NCBI RefSeq assembly: GCF_003201875.1
Contig: NZ_QJKD01000020.1
Span: 44,275-108,274, forward strand
Length of the DNA stretch: 64,000 nt
Direction of reading: 5' to 3'
Source: Hungatella effluvii
GTDB taxonomy: Bacteria > Bacillota > Clostridia > Lachnospirales > Lachnospiraceae
In this document: one piece after another, positions 50,983-60,500 of the stretch
How the letters are laid out: every line of letters starts with the position of its first letter
Position numbering within the stretch: the stretch's first letter is position 1
Notes under the pieces: generated by a model
The model's input: only the letters and a program-made list of their open reading frames with translations
What the model was told of the DNA's origin: nothing
Database searches by the model: none
Translations under genes and position numbers: made by a program

Positions 50983-51981
50983 ATGACAATAGATGAAAAG
51001 TTGGATTTACTCTGTGGGAATGTTCAGAGTATAAATGATAATGTAATTGAGATGAAAAATGATATGGCTGTGATAAAGGGCGATATCGTGGAATTAAAGG
51101 GAGATGTAGCAGAGCTGAAGAGCGATATGGCCGTGGTGAAGAGCGATATCGTGGAATTAAAGAGTGATGTAGCAGAGCTGAAGAGCGATATGGCCGTGGT
51201 GAAGAGCGATATCGTGGAATTAAAGGGCGATGTAGCAGAGCTGAAGAGCGATATGGCCGTGGTGAAGAGCGATATCATGGAATTAAAGAGTGATGTAGCA
51301 GAGCTGAAGAGCGATATGACTGTGGTGAAGAGCGATATCATGGAATTAAAGAGTGATGTAGCAGAGTTGAAGAGCGATATGGCCGTGGTAAAGAGTGATA
51401 TCGTGGAATTAAAGAGTGATGCAGCAGAGCTGAAAAGCGATATCGTGGAATTAAAGGAGGATGTAGCAGAGCTGAAAAGCGATATGACTGTGGTGAAGAG
51501 CGATATCGTGGAATTAAAGGGCGATGTAACAGAACTGAAAAGCGATATGATTGTGGTAAAGAGCAATATCGTGGAGATAAAGGGCGATATCATAGAGATA
51601 AAGGGCGATGTAACAGAACTGAAGAGCGATATGACTGTGGTGAAGAGCGATATCGTGGAATTAAAGGGCGATGTAACAGAACTGAAGAGCGATATGGCTG
51701 TGGTAAAGACTGATATCATAGACCAGAGAAATGATATGAACACCATGGAAGGCAGAATTGATGCTAAGATGGAACAGTTAAATGAAAATGTGAAGGGGAT
51801 TCGTTTTACCATTGAAAATGAAATCCGCCCGAGTATTGCTCTTATTGCAGAATCACATTTCATTCTGAACAGAAAACTGGATGAGGCGATAAGAGTAGCA
51901 GGAAGTATCGAAATGACAAGAATTCGAGTCAGCATACTTGAAGATGATGTAAAGAAGCTGAAAAGAGCCGTAAATATGTGA
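50983..51981 (+). CDS. Heptad-repeat coiled-coil protein
   Basis: 332 residues. After a short head, residues about 25-245 consist of seven-residue units such as DIVELKS, DVAELKS and DMAVVKS, grouped mostly into 21-residue sets; the hydrophobic positions predict a long, uninterrupted coiled coil. The tail (ENVKGIRFTIENEIRPSIALIAESHFILNRKL) is non-repetitive and probably a functional head. No signal peptide or membrane segment is seen. Function is unknown. ATG 50983 follows AGGAGGAG. Confidence 0.8.
   Translation: MTIDEKLDLLCGNVQSINDNVIEMKNDMAVIKGDIVELKGDVAELKSDMAVVKSDIVELKSDVAELKSDMAVVKSDIVELKGDVAELKSDMAVVKSDIMELKSDVAELKSDMTVVKSDIMELKSDVAELKSDMAVVKSDIVELKSDAAELKSDIVELKEDVAELKSDMTVVKSDIVELKGDVTELKSDMIVVKSNIVEIKGDIIEIKGDVTELKSDMTVVKSDIVELKGDVTELKSDMAVVKTDIIDQRNDMNTMEGRIDAKMEQLNENVKGIRFTIENEIRPSIALIAESHFILNRKLDEAIRVAGSIEMTRIRVSILEDDVKKLKRAVNM
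51030..51720 (+). repeat. 21-base / 63-base tandem repeats inside the coiled-coil gene
   Basis: Units of 21 bases, arranged in 63-base groups, repeat about 30 times. Many groups are nearly identical at DNA level, so copy number probably varies in frame. Confidence 0.85.
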
Positions 51982-52053
51982 TCTATATCATAAGATACGA
52001 GAAATTAGCAAATTATGAAGAAAATATCAGTAATCCAACAGAGCTTACTATAA

Positions 52054-52220
52054 CTAGTACAGCGTTGCATAAGTTCTAGTGAATTCTGCACTCGCTATTC
52101 ACGCCAGGACCACGCCCGCGAAGCTAACCGTAGGGTCCACTACGCCGTCGCTTCGCGGACGTGCCCCTGACGCAAATATCAAGCACATAATTCACCGAAA
52201 CTTACGCAATGCTGTACTAG
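52054..52220 (+). repeat. Family A palindromic element, copy 3
   Basis: 167 bases, starting CTAGTACAGC and ending GCTGTACTAG. Outer arms of about 37 bases pair, with different sequence from copies 1 and 2. The core keeps CGTAGGGTCCACTACGCCG, CGCTTCGCGGACG and CCCTGACGC. It lies in the 634-base gap between the coiled-coil and CPBP genes. Confidence 0.85.
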
Positions 52221-52237
52221 AAAAGAAAACAGTAAAC

Positions 52238-52282
52238 AAATGCAGCTTACTTCGGCAAATGTACCGAAATAGGCTGCATTTT
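52238..52282 (+). terminator. Hairpin after family A copy 3
   Basis: AAATGCAGC pairs with GCTGCATTTT with an inner CGG/CCG pair. It may terminate the coiled-coil transcript. The next 330 bases are AT-rich with no recognised feature. Confidence 0.5.
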
Positions 52283-52615
52283 CGATCATAAGCTCCTATT
52301 TTTATTTTGAATCATAAAGACATAAATTAGAGAATAGCGATTTACAATAACAGGAGACTTCTAAATTAATCAGATACAAATCATAAATAATAAATGTTTT
52401 TACGTGCTGACATTTACTGATATTTAAATAAGAGTGATGGAATATAGATCGACTGTTTCAATGGCATCTCCTATAATTTTATAGATACAAACTAAGAGTA
52501 AGTAAGATAGCTTGACAGGCCCTATATTAACATATAAAGTATAAGAAACATATCGTTTCAAAACCAGGTGAGACGGCCAAATAAATCCAAAGTCGAACGA
52601 CAGAAGGAGCTCTAC

Positions 52616-53473
52616 ATGAAAAAGCTAAGAAGTCCCTTGTTATCGGTGCTCGCAATTTACATACTGTGTTTTATCTTTCGAATTATAGAATATTTTATTA
52701 TTCGTACAGATCAGACCTTATTAGGAGAAGCAATCATACATAAGATTGCTGGCATCATAATTCTCTGGATTGCAATAAAAATGCTATCTGCTGATTTCGA
52801 GTATATTGGATTTAAGCGTAAAGGTATATTCAAAAATTTTGCATTCGGTTTACTGTTTGGTATTTCTGTGTTTACGGCAGCATATGGGACAGAAATCCTG
52901 ATTGCAGTTTCGCAGGGGAATTTCCAGTCCCTTCAATTTTATGTCAGCAGCTATGCTGTGGATAAAAATATAGGAAATGAGACCGGTATCCTGTTCTTCC
53001 TTATTTGTATTGTTGGCAACATCGTTAATGTATGGATGGAGGAAGGCATATACCGAGGACTTTTTCAAAAAATTCTTCAACAGAAATACAAATTTATTGC
53101 AGCGGCAATTATTTGTTCCATTTTATTCGGTGTGTGGCATGTCATAGGCCCGATTCGCAATTATTATGACGGTCTGAGCAGCATGGGAGGGATGGCGGCC
53201 AACATTTTCATGTTGGTAATCACAAGCGGTCTTGTCGGTTTTAAAGCGGCTATGATAACGAAATTAACCGGTTCACTTTACATGGCTATGGGGGATCATT
53301 TTGTCAATAATACAATCGTAAATATTTTACACGTTACTTCCTATACAGGCGCTGATGAATTGATGTTTGTGCGAATCACTATTGCTCAAAGTCTCTCATT
53401 CCTGTTGGTTCTTGTTTTCTATATCTGGAAACAGAAGAAGATTGATTCAGGCAGTGCTCCCTCCGAAAATTAG
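52616..53473 (+). CDS. CPBP family intramembrane metalloprotease
   Basis: 285 residues with about eight membrane helices. The three catalytic motifs are present: EEGIYRGLFQ (EExxxR), FGVWHV (FxxxH) and HFVNN. Family members cleave membrane peptides, for example in bacteriocin immunity or signal processing (Abi/Rce1-like). No bacteriocin gene is visible nearby. ATG 52616 follows AAGGAG; the longer frame has no site. Confidence 0.87.
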   Translation: MKKLRSPLLSVLAIYILCFIFRIIEYFIIRTDQTLLGEAIIHKIAGIIILWIAIKMLSADFEYIGFKRKGIFKNFAFGLLFGISVFTAAYGTEILIAVSQGNFQSLQFYVSSYAVDKNIGNETGILFFLICIVGNIVNVWMEEGIYRGLFQKILQQKYKFIAAAIICSILFGVWHVIGPIRNYYDGLSSMGGMAANIFMLVITSGLVGFKAAMITKLTGSLYMAMGDHFVNNTIVNILHVTSYTGADELMFVRITIAQSLSFLLVLVFYIWKQKKIDSGSAPSEN

Positions 53474-53523
53474 TCGGCCGTATTGAATCGGGAATGGCAT
53501 CATTATATGAGAAATTATGATTG

Positions 53524-53561
53524 CGGGCAGTGCATTTGTTTACATACTTATGCATTGCCCG
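53524..53561 (+). terminator. Terminator after the CPBP gene
   Basis: CGGGCAGTGCA pairs with TGCATTGCCCG, followed by TTT. The roughly 330 bases from here to the guaB promoter show no other feature. Confidence 0.7.
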
Positions 53562-53894
53562 TTTGATGATTATGCGCATTTGGACGGGAAGAATTTATTC
53601 TGTCTTTATCCTGGCTTTTATGAGTTGAAGATAGTTTTTTATATAGGAAACAAATATTGTGGAAACATGTTTAAAACATGGCTGCTAGAAACGTAAACCT
53701 GGGTGAAGTACAGGGAGTCAGGAATTAGCATATAAAATATAAAGCCGCAACGTAAAAACAAAAGGCTGAACAAAAGAAATATAAAGTATTGCTCACAAAC
53801 TCCCAAATAATGTAAATTTATTAGCCGCGATGAATATATTAAATACGCTGGAATTTATGTCTTTCACACACGGAAAACAGATTGAAATTGTCCG

Positions 53895-53957
53895 TTGACA
53901 AGTGACGCAAAATTTGTTAAACTATGTAACTAACAAGCAAAAATATATTAGTTACAT
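53895..53957 (+). promoter_or_regulatory. guaB promoter and leader inverted repeat
   Basis: TTGACA at 53895-53900, 17-base spacer, TAAACT at 53918-53923. Directly after it, ATGTAACTAA (53924-53933) has a perfect complement at 53948-53957, over the expected start of transcription: a possible operator or leader hairpin. No purine riboswitch is recognised. Confidence 0.65.
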
Positions 53958-53990
53958 TAATAAAAAGGACAAGAAAGAGAGGAAAATTTA

Positions 53991-55445
53991 ATGGGTACAA
54001 TTATTGGCGACGGCATTACTTTTGACGACGTACTTTTAGTTCCAGCTTATTCAGAAGTAATCCCCAATCAGGTTGATTTGACGACCTGCCTCACAAAAAC
54101 CATCAAGCTGAACATTCCCCTGATGAGTGCTGGTATGGATACGGTTACCGAGCATCGTATGGCAATTGCCATGGCAAGACAGGGAGGTATCGGTATTATC
54201 CACAAGAACATGTCGATTCAGGCGCAGGCAGATGAGGTTGATAAGGTAAAGAGGTCGGAGAATGGCGTCATTACGGATCCATTTTATCTTTCCCCAGAAC
54301 ATACATTAAAGGATGCGGACGAGCTGATGGCGAAGTTCCGTATTTCCGGTGTGCCGATTACAGAAGGCAAAAAACTGGTTGGTATCATTACCAACCGTGA
54401 TTTAAAATTTGAGGAAGATTTTTCCCGCAAGATAAAAGAGTGTATGACTTCCAAAAATCTGGTGACGGCGAAGGAAGGCATTACCATGACAGAAGCGAAG
54501 AAGATTCTTGCCAAGGCGAGAGTGGAAAAGCTTCCGATCGTTGATGATGATTTTAATTTAAAGGGACTCATTACAATTAAGGATATTGAAAAGCAGATCA
54601 AATATCCGTTGTCTGCAAAAGACAGTCAGGGAAGACTTCTGTGTGGTGCTGCCATCGGAATTACTGCTAATGTTCTGGATCGTGTGGCGGCTTTGGTCGC
54701 TTCCAAGGTCGATGTGATTGTCCTGGATTCCGCTCATGGCCATTCCGCCAACGTTTTAAACTGTGTACGCATGATTAAGGAAGCATATCCGGATCTTCCG
54801 GTCATCGCTGGAAACATAGCGACCGGAGACGCGGCAAAGGCCCTGATTGAGGCCGGTGCAGATGCGATTAAGGTCGGTATCGGACCTGGTTCTATCTGTA
54901 CAACCCGTGTGGTTGCTGGTATCGGTGTGCCGCAGATCACAGCTGTTATGGATTGCTATGCGGTAGCGAAAGAATATGGAATTCCGGTTATCGCAGATGG
55001 TGGTATCAAGTATTCCGGAGATTTAACAAAGGCCATCGCAGCGGGCGGTAATGTCTGCATGATGGGAAGTATGTTTGCCGGATGTGATGAGAGCCCGGGA
55101 ACTTTTGAGCTGTATCAGGGAAGAAAGTATAAGGTATATCGTGGCATGGGTTCTATTGCAGCCATGGAGAACGGAAGCAAGGACCGCTACTTCCAGTCTG
55201 ATGCCAAAAAACTGGTTCCGGAAGGCGTGGAAGGCCGTGTTGCATACAAAGGTCTCGTCGAAGATACCGTATTCCAGATGCTGGGCGGACTTAGAGCAGG
55301 AATGGGCTATTGTGGTGCTTCTGATATTAAGACACTTCAGGAAACAGCTAAATTTGTAAAGATTACCGCAGCATCCCTGAAGGAAAGCCACCCGCATGAT
55401 ATTCATATTACGAAAGAGGCTCCGAACTACAGTATTGATGAGTAG
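53991..55445 (+). CDS. guaB: IMP dehydrogenase
   Basis: 484 residues. The barrel start FDDVLLVPAYSEV, two CBS domains (about residues 95-205), the catalytic Cys loop GIGPGSICTTR, the flap with MGSIAAM and a final potassium-site region are canonical. It oxidises IMP to XMP with NAD, the step before the ammonia-dependent GuaA encoded 39 kb upstream. AAAGAGAGGAA precedes the ATG. Confidence 0.96.
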   Translation: MGTIIGDGITFDDVLLVPAYSEVIPNQVDLTTCLTKTIKLNIPLMSAGMDTVTEHRMAIAMARQGGIGIIHKNMSIQAQADEVDKVKRSENGVITDPFYLSPEHTLKDADELMAKFRISGVPITEGKKLVGIITNRDLKFEEDFSRKIKECMTSKNLVTAKEGITMTEAKKILAKARVEKLPIVDDDFNLKGLITIKDIEKQIKYPLSAKDSQGRLLCGAAIGITANVLDRVAALVASKVDVIVLDSAHGHSANVLNCVRMIKEAYPDLPVIAGNIATGDAAKALIEAGADAIKVGIGPGSICTTRVVAGIGVPQITAVMDCYAVAKEYGIPVIADGGIKYSGDLTKAIAAGGNVCMMGSMFAGCDESPGTFELYQGRKYKVYRGMGSIAAMENGSKDRYFQSDAKKLVPEGVEGRVAYKGLVEDTVFQMLGGLRAGMGYCGASDIKTLQETAKFVKITAASLKESHPHDIHITKEAPNYSIDE

Positions 55446-55567
55446 GCGGGGCCGCAGATCTGGGAAGCAGTAGAGTGATCGGTGGATGAGGGCTGACATA
55501 AGTAATAAATGTATTTGATGAGACGCTGAAGCAGTGTCTGATGATCTTTAGATAAGAGTCTTTATAT

Positions 55568-55608
55568 GCCGGTATAACCCGTAGTTTCGGGTTTTACCGG
55601 CTTTTTTT
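55568..55608 (+). terminator. Terminator of guaB
   Basis: GCCGGTA-AACCCG pairs with CGGGTT-TACCGGC and is followed by seven T. It lies 122 bases after the stop codon. Confidence 0.92.
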
Positions 55609-55766
55609 CTATACCGGAAGATATTCACAGATTCTCTCATGGCTTTCTAATCCCGCGTCTGCCACTAACGCCCGCGTTGGCTGCGATATATCTGTTCATA
55701 TGCCATTTATATGCCCCGTTTTCTTCTGCAGTTTATCACTGATTTAAGTTTATCTCCTTGGCAAAG

Positions 55767-56036
55767 CTATTCAAGGTAGATGAGAGATCCTTTCAGTATG
55801 TGAAGTCCTGTGATTTCTTCCATATCTTCTATATTAAGTGCATAAAATGCTGCCTTTAAATTCCTTTTGAATTCACATAGTTCATTCATCCTCTTTTCTA
55901 AGCATAACGCAATTATGCACTCGATGCCAAAAGGCCGGCCTATCGTTTCCGTGCAACCGTTACGAGTTCTGTTCAATTCGCATTTGGTACAATCCATTTC
56001 GCTAATAGACGTAGCTATTTTTGTTTTTTTCTCCAT
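55767..56036 (-). CDS. Small Cys-rich protein, uncertain
   Basis: 89 residues with a Cys pattern CTKC-n7-GC-n10-C-n5-C (possible metal site). The tail FYALNIEDMEEITGLHILKG looks like real protein. No clear ribosome binding site is seen before the ATG, so expression is doubtful. No family recognised. Confidence 0.45.
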   Translation of the reverse strand: MEKKTKIATSISEMDCTKCELNRTRNGCTETIGRPFGIECIIALCLEKRMNELCEFKRNLKAAFYALNIEDMEEITGLHILKGSLIYLE

Positions 56037-56636
56037 AATTTAGATGGGGGTGTGAGTTTTTTTTGTTACAGCCTTTTATATCTTTGTCAATTATATCAAC
56101 AATCACCTGAAGTTGTTTCTACCATTTGTGTATTCTCTTTTTCACCTCCAATATTCATTATAAAAGTATCGAGCGGCGGCTTGATTTTACTTGCTGTTAT
56201 TCTAAAGAGAGCAGGTTTTCCTTTTTTTTATGAAAAAAAACGTGAATTTTGAACAATGATAAAAGAAGAAAAATGTAGTGTTTCATTTATTGAAGAATGT
56301 AATAAAAAATGTAATATTATAGTATATAAATGATAAAATCACTGTCTATATATAAAAAAATATTAATAGAACTGATAAAATGGTTCGTATAATTTGTTTT
56401 ATCTACCAATTTCGAAAATAAAACCCAGCATTTTTAATAAAAAAAAGTAAAAAATTACAAAGAATAAAATGGAAAAAAGTTGAAATGTAACCATTCTGTT
56501 ACCATGAAGATGTATAATGCATCTATAATTAATATTTTTGTAAGGAAAACAAAATAAACTGTTGATTTTTTTAGAAAGAATAGGAAGTTTAGATCAATTT
56601 GGATTACTTAAAACAAATTATAAGAAGGTGAGAAAT

Positions 56637-57527
56637 TTGTCGATAGCAAAAATGAGCATGCTTGATAACTCATATCGCTATTTTACCGTAACAGTAGACC
56701 GGTATGAGAGGCAGTGTATGGAGGGAATTATTAGTCACGCTGGAGAACCCCTCTGTATCCGTTATGGTAACTTTCTTGAATTAGTACTCCAGATGAACCA
56801 AATATTCGACCGGATGTCGTGTCCGAAACAGACCATGGAATTCCGGCAGTTTTCAGGAACTGATTATCCGGCACTGAAAGTAAAAAAATGCAAGAAAGCA
56901 TATAAGGGAAAATTAGCAACATTTCAGATATACGTAAAATTCCGATATGACGCCAGCTGGCAGGGAAATATTACCTGGCTGGAGGGAGAACGGACGGAGC
57001 ACTTTGAAAGCATATTACAGATGATACAGCTGATAGACGAAATTCTTATCGGAAGATATAGAATAAAAGATCCGAGAAAAGGCGCAAGAACATGTCAGGT
57101 AGCTGTAAACTCCTATGACAGCGGACTGTTGGAAGGAAGTGTACAGAACGCATTTATCAATCATCTGGAGGAATTCAAAGGAACCATTGGCCTGGCTGAT
57201 GCTATGGTCCATTTATTTGAGGTTGGAATCGGCAGGAGTGCTTCCGGGATAGCCCCGGGAGAATGCAAGATCATTTCAGAAGAAACTTGGGGTACCTACC
57301 GGAAAGGCGGCAGAAGAGCCACCTTTGTAATAAAGATCCTGTACAGGGAACACTCAACCTGGCAGGGCGTAATATGCTGGCGGGAAACCGGCGAAAAACA
57401 GGCTTTCAGAAGCTTTCTGGAGATGATAATTCTGATGGCCTCCGCATTGGAAAGCGGAAGAAGGGAAAATGAGTGTGAAGATAGATATTATACTGACAAT
57501 AGACAAAAGACCATAAAGGAAGGGTAA
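56637..57527 (+). CDS. Protein with a duplicated unknown domain
   Basis: 296 residues; function not recognised. Two homologous halves each contain the pattern TFxIxVxxR-n4-SWQGxIxWxE followed by FxSxLxMIxL (residues about 85-145 and 222-285). No signal peptide. The start TTG 56637 has AAGGTGAG close upstream; a farther TTG (56562) and an internal ATG (56652) are alternatives. It ends 15 bases before the surface protein gene, so it is likely co-transcribed and may assist its regulation or display. The 600 bases before it are very AT-rich, with no gene I trust. Confidence 0.65.
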   Translation: MSIAKMSMLDNSYRYFTVTVDRYERQCMEGIISHAGEPLCIRYGNFLELVLQMNQIFDRMSCPKQTMEFRQFSGTDYPALKVKKCKKAYKGKLATFQIYVKFRYDASWQGNITWLEGERTEHFESILQMIQLIDEILIGRYRIKDPRKGARTCQVAVNSYDSGLLEGSVQNAFINHLEEFKGTIGLADAMVHLFEVGIGRSASGIAPGECKIISEETWGTYRKGGRRATFVIKILYREHSTWQGVICWRETGEKQAFRSFLEMIILMASALESGRRENECEDRYYTDNRQKTIKEG

Positions 57528-57542
57528 GGAAGGAGAGAAAGT

Positions 57543-60500
57543 ATGAAAGGACTAAGAAGAAAGTTCAGGCGAGGGCTGGCAGGTTTTCTGTCATTCGTGC
57601 TGACGATGACATCATTTAATATGGTGTCGTGGGCGGACGTGGCGAGTGCGTTTGAAAAAGAGAATGCCACATTTATCATGAATGGAGAGGATCTCAGGGA
57701 TTCTGCTCAAGCTGCCATAGATAGTGGCAGTACATTCCATTTTGAGGATTTAGGCATTGAAGAATCGGAGGACAATGCGAAAGATTATCAAAAATTATTC
57801 GGTAATGGATCAGTGTATGAGATTGCTCCGTCATATAATATGTCCGATGATGAAGATGCAGATGGTGCTGATCTCAGGGTATTTGTCCGAATAAAGGATG
57901 ATTATGAGGGGTATCGCCTGACTGGAAAAGAGGAGATTATTTTTCTTTATATTAATGACTCAGAAGGGAAAATATCATTTCGTACAATTGTTGATGGATA
58001 TGCAACTGAAAGGATTGCAGTCAAAGGAAATTCGAAACTGGTAGAAGCAGAAGTACCAGGTAACGTAAATGGAACACTGGAAGGTGAAGTGACAACACCA
58101 GAAGAAAATGGAACGCCGGAAGGAGAAGTGACAACACCGGAGGAAAGCGGGACAGCGGAAGGAGAAGCGACAACACCGGAAGAAAACGGAACACCGGAAA
58201 GTGAAGTGGTAGCACCGGAAGAAAGTGAAACGCCGGAAAGTGAAGTGACAACACCGGAAGAAAATGGAACGCCAGAAGGAGAAGTGACAACACCGGAGGA
58301 AAGCGGGACACCGGAAGGTGAAGTGACAACACCGGAAGAAAACGGGACACCGGAAAGTGATGTGGCAGCACCGGAAGAAAGTGGAACGCCCGAAAGCGAA
58401 GTGACAACACCGGAAGAAAACGGATCACCGGAAGGTGAAGTGACAACACCGGAAGAGAGCGTAACGTCGGAAGTAGAAGTGACAACACCAGAAGAAAACA
58501 GAACGCCGGAAGTTGAAGTGGTAACACCGGAAGAAAACGGAACATCAAAAGGTGAATCGGATAATGAAGACGCGGCAATGTCGGAAGAGAATACCGTAGT
58601 TTCAATTAGTCGTAATTCTTCGGCTGTGTTGATGGCGGCAGATTCAACCGTGACAGTGTTAGAGTCAGCTAATGAGAAAAACGAAAAAATTACACTGGCA
58701 ACTGCCAGTAACTCTGAATACAGCAATTCCGGGAAGTCAGATCCGAAGGAATCATCTTCCGTAGCCAATTTAGTAAACGGGAAAGTATATGGCAATGTAA
58801 TTTTGGATGAATCTTCTTATGCCAGGGCATATGTTATTACACTGGATGCTTTAAATATTGAGCAACCACTGAATGAGTACCAAATTACAGTAACTCATCG
58901 GCTTCATGGTGATAACTGGATTGATTATGAAAAAATAGAGACTGTAACAATTACTGATAATGATTTTGACAACGGAGAATATAATACTGATAAACTGGAA
59001 TTCAAGCGTGAGGGAATTGTATTAACTAGCCAGAGCTTAGTTTTGACAAAAGATGCTTTTAAATCAGGGACTGAAGCTGAAATTACTCTGGAGTATGCAG
59101 TTGCAGATGGATACAGGATTTATGATAACAGAGCGAATTTGAGATCTATTTTTGTCGGAGAGTTGGATGATGATGACCCAGTTATTAAACCTGTAGGCCA
59201 GTCAGTCGTCAATATTAAATATGTATATGAAAACGGAACGATTGCGAAGGATACAGAGAGTGTAGCTGCTTTATATGATGAAAACACAAAGAAGTATAAG
59301 TTAACCTATGAGTTAGGTGATTTAGATGGTTATAAGCCGGTACTGGATACGATGGATTCGGCATCTGGAATTACCCTTGATGGAAATATTTTGACAGCAA
59401 ATCTCTCTGAAGATAAGGAATACCTGGCTGTAATTGTTTATATGGCAGATACAGTTGAATATGTGGTAAGGCATAATTATCAGAAATTGGATGGATCTTA
59501 TGAGGTGAAAGAGTCTGAAACAAAATCAGGGAAAGCCGGAGAATTGAGTGCGGCAGTTGCCCAAAATGTTACAGGCTTTACTCCGAAGCAAATTAGCCAG
59601 AAAGAACTGTCTGCTACAGAAGAGAATATTGTTGATATTTTCTACGATCGAAATATATATGATCTGACATATAGTACTGATGGCGGAGAATATGTTGAAC
59701 GACAGACTGGATTGTATGGAGAGAGTCTGACGGTAGCGAAGAGCACAACCAAGGCTGGGTATGTGTTTGATGGCTGGTATACAGATAAGAATTTCTCTCA
59801 GGGCACCAGGGTATCCGGTAATATAATATTAGAAGATAATACGATATTATATGCAAAATGGAATCCGGGAACAGTTGGGTATAAGGTGGTTTATCTGATT
59901 GAAAATGCAGATGATAACAATTATTCGCTGCTGTGTACAGATGCAAAAACTGGTAAAACAGGAGATAATGTGCAGATAACAGCAAAAACTGCTAATCCAA
60001 CAAATTGGGGCGAACTGGAGAAAAATGCCTTTACTTTTAAGGATTCAACAAGTGAAGCTTTAAAGGCAGATGGGACATCAATCGTTACTGTAAGATATTC
60101 CAGAAATATTTATACGATTAGGTTCCAGGATAAATCTCCTACTTTATGCAGGAAGAATAATCACACGCATAAATTAAGCAATTGTTATGAACGTACATGT
60201 AATAGATGGCATAGTCATGACGAAAGTTGCTATGATATGTCACACACAATTTGTGGTTTAACTGAACATCAGCATGACAGTACTTGTTATACTCGAGATA
60301 TAAGTGCTAAATATCAGGCTAATATCAGAGAACAGTGGTTGGAAAATTATGGCGGACATTATTGGCTGTGGAATCGTAGTGAAAGTAAGTACACAGGATT
60401 GCAGGATATCATGCCTTATACTAAAGGTGGAGTAAAGGTACTTGATTATTATAAGGATGGGGATACAGAAAGAGTACTTGAATATTATGTAGAAGATCCA

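Noticed and set aside
51024..51935. 303-codon minus-strand frame opposite the coiled-coil gene
   Set aside because: It mirrors the 21-base repeat (Ser/Phe/Ile-rich) and has no initiation signals; the plus strand has a clear promoter and AGGAGGAG.
53562..53990. Purine riboswitch upstream of guaB
   Set aside because: The conserved purine-aptamer loop sequences were not found; only a promoter and an inverted repeat are visible.
56052..56252. Plus-strand open frame of 66 codons in the AT-rich gap
   Set aside because: No ribosome binding site, Ser/Phe-rich random-like sequence.
58021..58605. Long minus-strand frames opposite the Pro/Glu/Thr repeats
   Set aside because: They exist only because the 39-base repeat is in frame on both strands; the plus strand has the signal peptide, ribosome binding site and full-length frame.
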